This document shows positions 63,123 to 64,000 of a stretch of DNA of 64,000 nucleotides, one piece after another. A program made the position numbers and the translations under genes. The stretch's first letter is position 1. Every line of letters begins with the position of its first letter. This stretch comes from Burkholderia sp. L27(2015) (lineage in GTDB: Bacteria; Pseudomonadota; Gammaproteobacteria; Burkholderiales; Burkholderiaceae): assembly GCF_009765705.1 (NCBI RefSeq), contig NZ_LMUX01000020.1:186001-250000 (forward strand), in the 5' to 3' direction. The notes beneath the pieces are model-generated. The model did no database searches. It was not told where the DNA came from and was given only the letters and a program-made list of their open reading frames with translations.

Positions 63123-63295
63123 GCAAGCCCCGCCAGCAGCGCATGCTCCGGTCGGGCAGATCGCCTGCAAACGCGCTTGCAAATGCGCGAGCAAACGATT
63201 CGGGACGCGAGAGCTTAAGAATGCATGAGCTGCCGGGGCAGGATGTCCGGGCTGGCTATGTCAATGCGGTTGTCAAGTAAGGGAAAAGTGGTGCG

Positions 63296-63925
63296 ATGAG
63301 TTATCACGACGAGCAGGAAACACTGGAAAACCTCAAGGCCTGGTGGGCTCAATGGGGCAACGCGCTGACCTGGGTGGTGCTGGCGATTGCGCTGGTGGCT
63401 GCCGGCTGGAACGGCTGGAATTACTGGCAGCGTCGTCAGACTGGCGAAGCCGTGGCCTTATACGAACAGGTCCAACAGGCGGTCAGCACGGGCGACAAGG
63501 CGATGATCGCGCGATCGGCGTCCGATCTGGAAGACAAATTTGGCAGCACGCCGTACGCGCAAATGACGGGCTTGCTGGCGGCCAAAGGGCTGTATGCCGC
63601 CAACGATACGGTGGGCGCGAAAGCGCAACTCGATTGGGTGATCAAGCACGCCAAGGATGCGGAATTCAAGCAAATCGCCCAATTGCGTCTTGCGGGCCTG
63701 CTGCTTGACGAAAAGGCTTACGATGCCGGCCTGCAACTTGTGAGCGATCCGGCGTCGGATGGCTTTAAAGGGCTGTTTGCGGACCGACGTGGTGATCTGC
63801 TGGCGGCGCAAGGCAAGCGCGACGATGCGCGCAAGGCCTATCAGAATGCGCTGGACGCGCTCGCAAGCAGCGAGCCGTCACAGCGCCAGTTGATTCAATT
63901 CAAGCTCGACGCGCTCGGAGGATAA
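63296..63925 (+). CDS. YfgM-like ancillary SecYEG translocon subunit
   Basis: A 209-residue single-pass membrane protein: a short cytoplasmic N-terminus (MSYHDEQETLENLKAWWAQW), one transmembrane helix (ALTWVVLAIALVAAGWNGW, ~21-40) and a periplasmic tetratricopeptide-like domain (KLFG-type helical repeats, LDWVIKHAKDAEFKQIAQLRLAGLLL). YfgM binds the Sec translocon and periplasmic chaperones and lies upstream of bamB, whose gene is expected just past the window edge. Bases 63926-64000 hold no gene start. Confidence 0.9.
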   Translation: MSYHDEQETLENLKAWWAQWGNALTWVVLAIALVAAGWNGWNYWQRRQTGEAVALYEQVQQAVSTGDKAMIARSASDLEDKFGSTPYAQMTGLLAAKGLYAANDTVGAKAQLDWVIKHAKDAEFKQIAQLRLAGLLLDEKAYDAGLQLVSDPASDGFKGLFADRRGDLLAAQGKRDDARKAYQNALDALASSEPSQRQLIQFKLDALGG

Positions 63926-64000
63926 GGTCCGCGCCCGTTTTTGCCGTAACTGCGCGGTATGCCGCGATGTACCGCGTGGCCCGCAGAACCCGAGTAGAAG

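Overview
The window is a chromosomal segment of a betaproteobacterium of the Burkholderiaceae (Burkholderia/Paraburkholderia/Caballeronia type). This follows from high GC with strong GC3 bias and from the gene runs rnr-rlmB, glnA-glnL-glnG, aceE-aceF-lpdA (lipoyl-bearing LpdA) and ndk-rlmN-rodZ-ispG-hisS-yfgM. I cannot resolve the genus from sequence alone.

Bases 1-11.7 kb are accessory. They hold the end of a GNAT acetyltransferase, msrA, a LysR/EamA divergent pair, and a catabolic-looking cluster: a TRAP-type binding protein and a PEP-mutase/isocitrate-lyase-family lyase on the minus strand, a divergent MFS permease and enoyl-CoA hydratase-like protein, and a LacI-type regulator. Two TTGTTATCGATAACAA-type operators lie in the divergent intergenic region. 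Next come the fused relics of an IclR regulator and a second MFS permease, a DsbA, a FitAB-like toxin-antitoxin pair and a DEDDh exonuclease. A tRNA-Leu(CAG) with a near-ideal promoter separates this part from the core genes.

Bases 12-30.5 kb carry RNase R, the RlmB rRNA methyltransferase, a small hypothetical gene, a large UPF0182 membrane protein, rpiA, the argA-yggX pair, hrpA, a YVTN beta-propeller protein, a sterol-desaturase-like hydroxylase, an EI24/CysZ-like membrane protein, a CinA-N/MoaB-like protein and a rhodanese.

Bases 30.5-36 kb are the nitrogen-control cluster glnA-glnL-glnG. glnA has a recognisable sigma-54 promoter and two upstream NtrC-like sites, so the downstream kinase and activator probably drive their own neighbour. 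xthA follows convergently.

Bases 36-42.7 kb are a second accessory patch: a cupin protein, a second sterol-desaturase-like protein, and a glycosylated-adhesin module in which an autotransporter heptosyltransferase precedes an AIDA-like self-associating autotransporter behind an AT-rich promoter.

Bases 42.7-64 kb are core: M3 oligopeptidase, folD, a FixL/FixJ-like two-component pair divergent from the pyruvate dehydrogenase genes aceE-aceF-lpdA, a BAX-inhibitor-1 family membrane protein, ndk, rlmN, rodZ, ispG, hisS and yfgM. The window stops just before the expected bamB. No rRNA genes, CRISPR arrays, complete IS elements or replication origins were seen.
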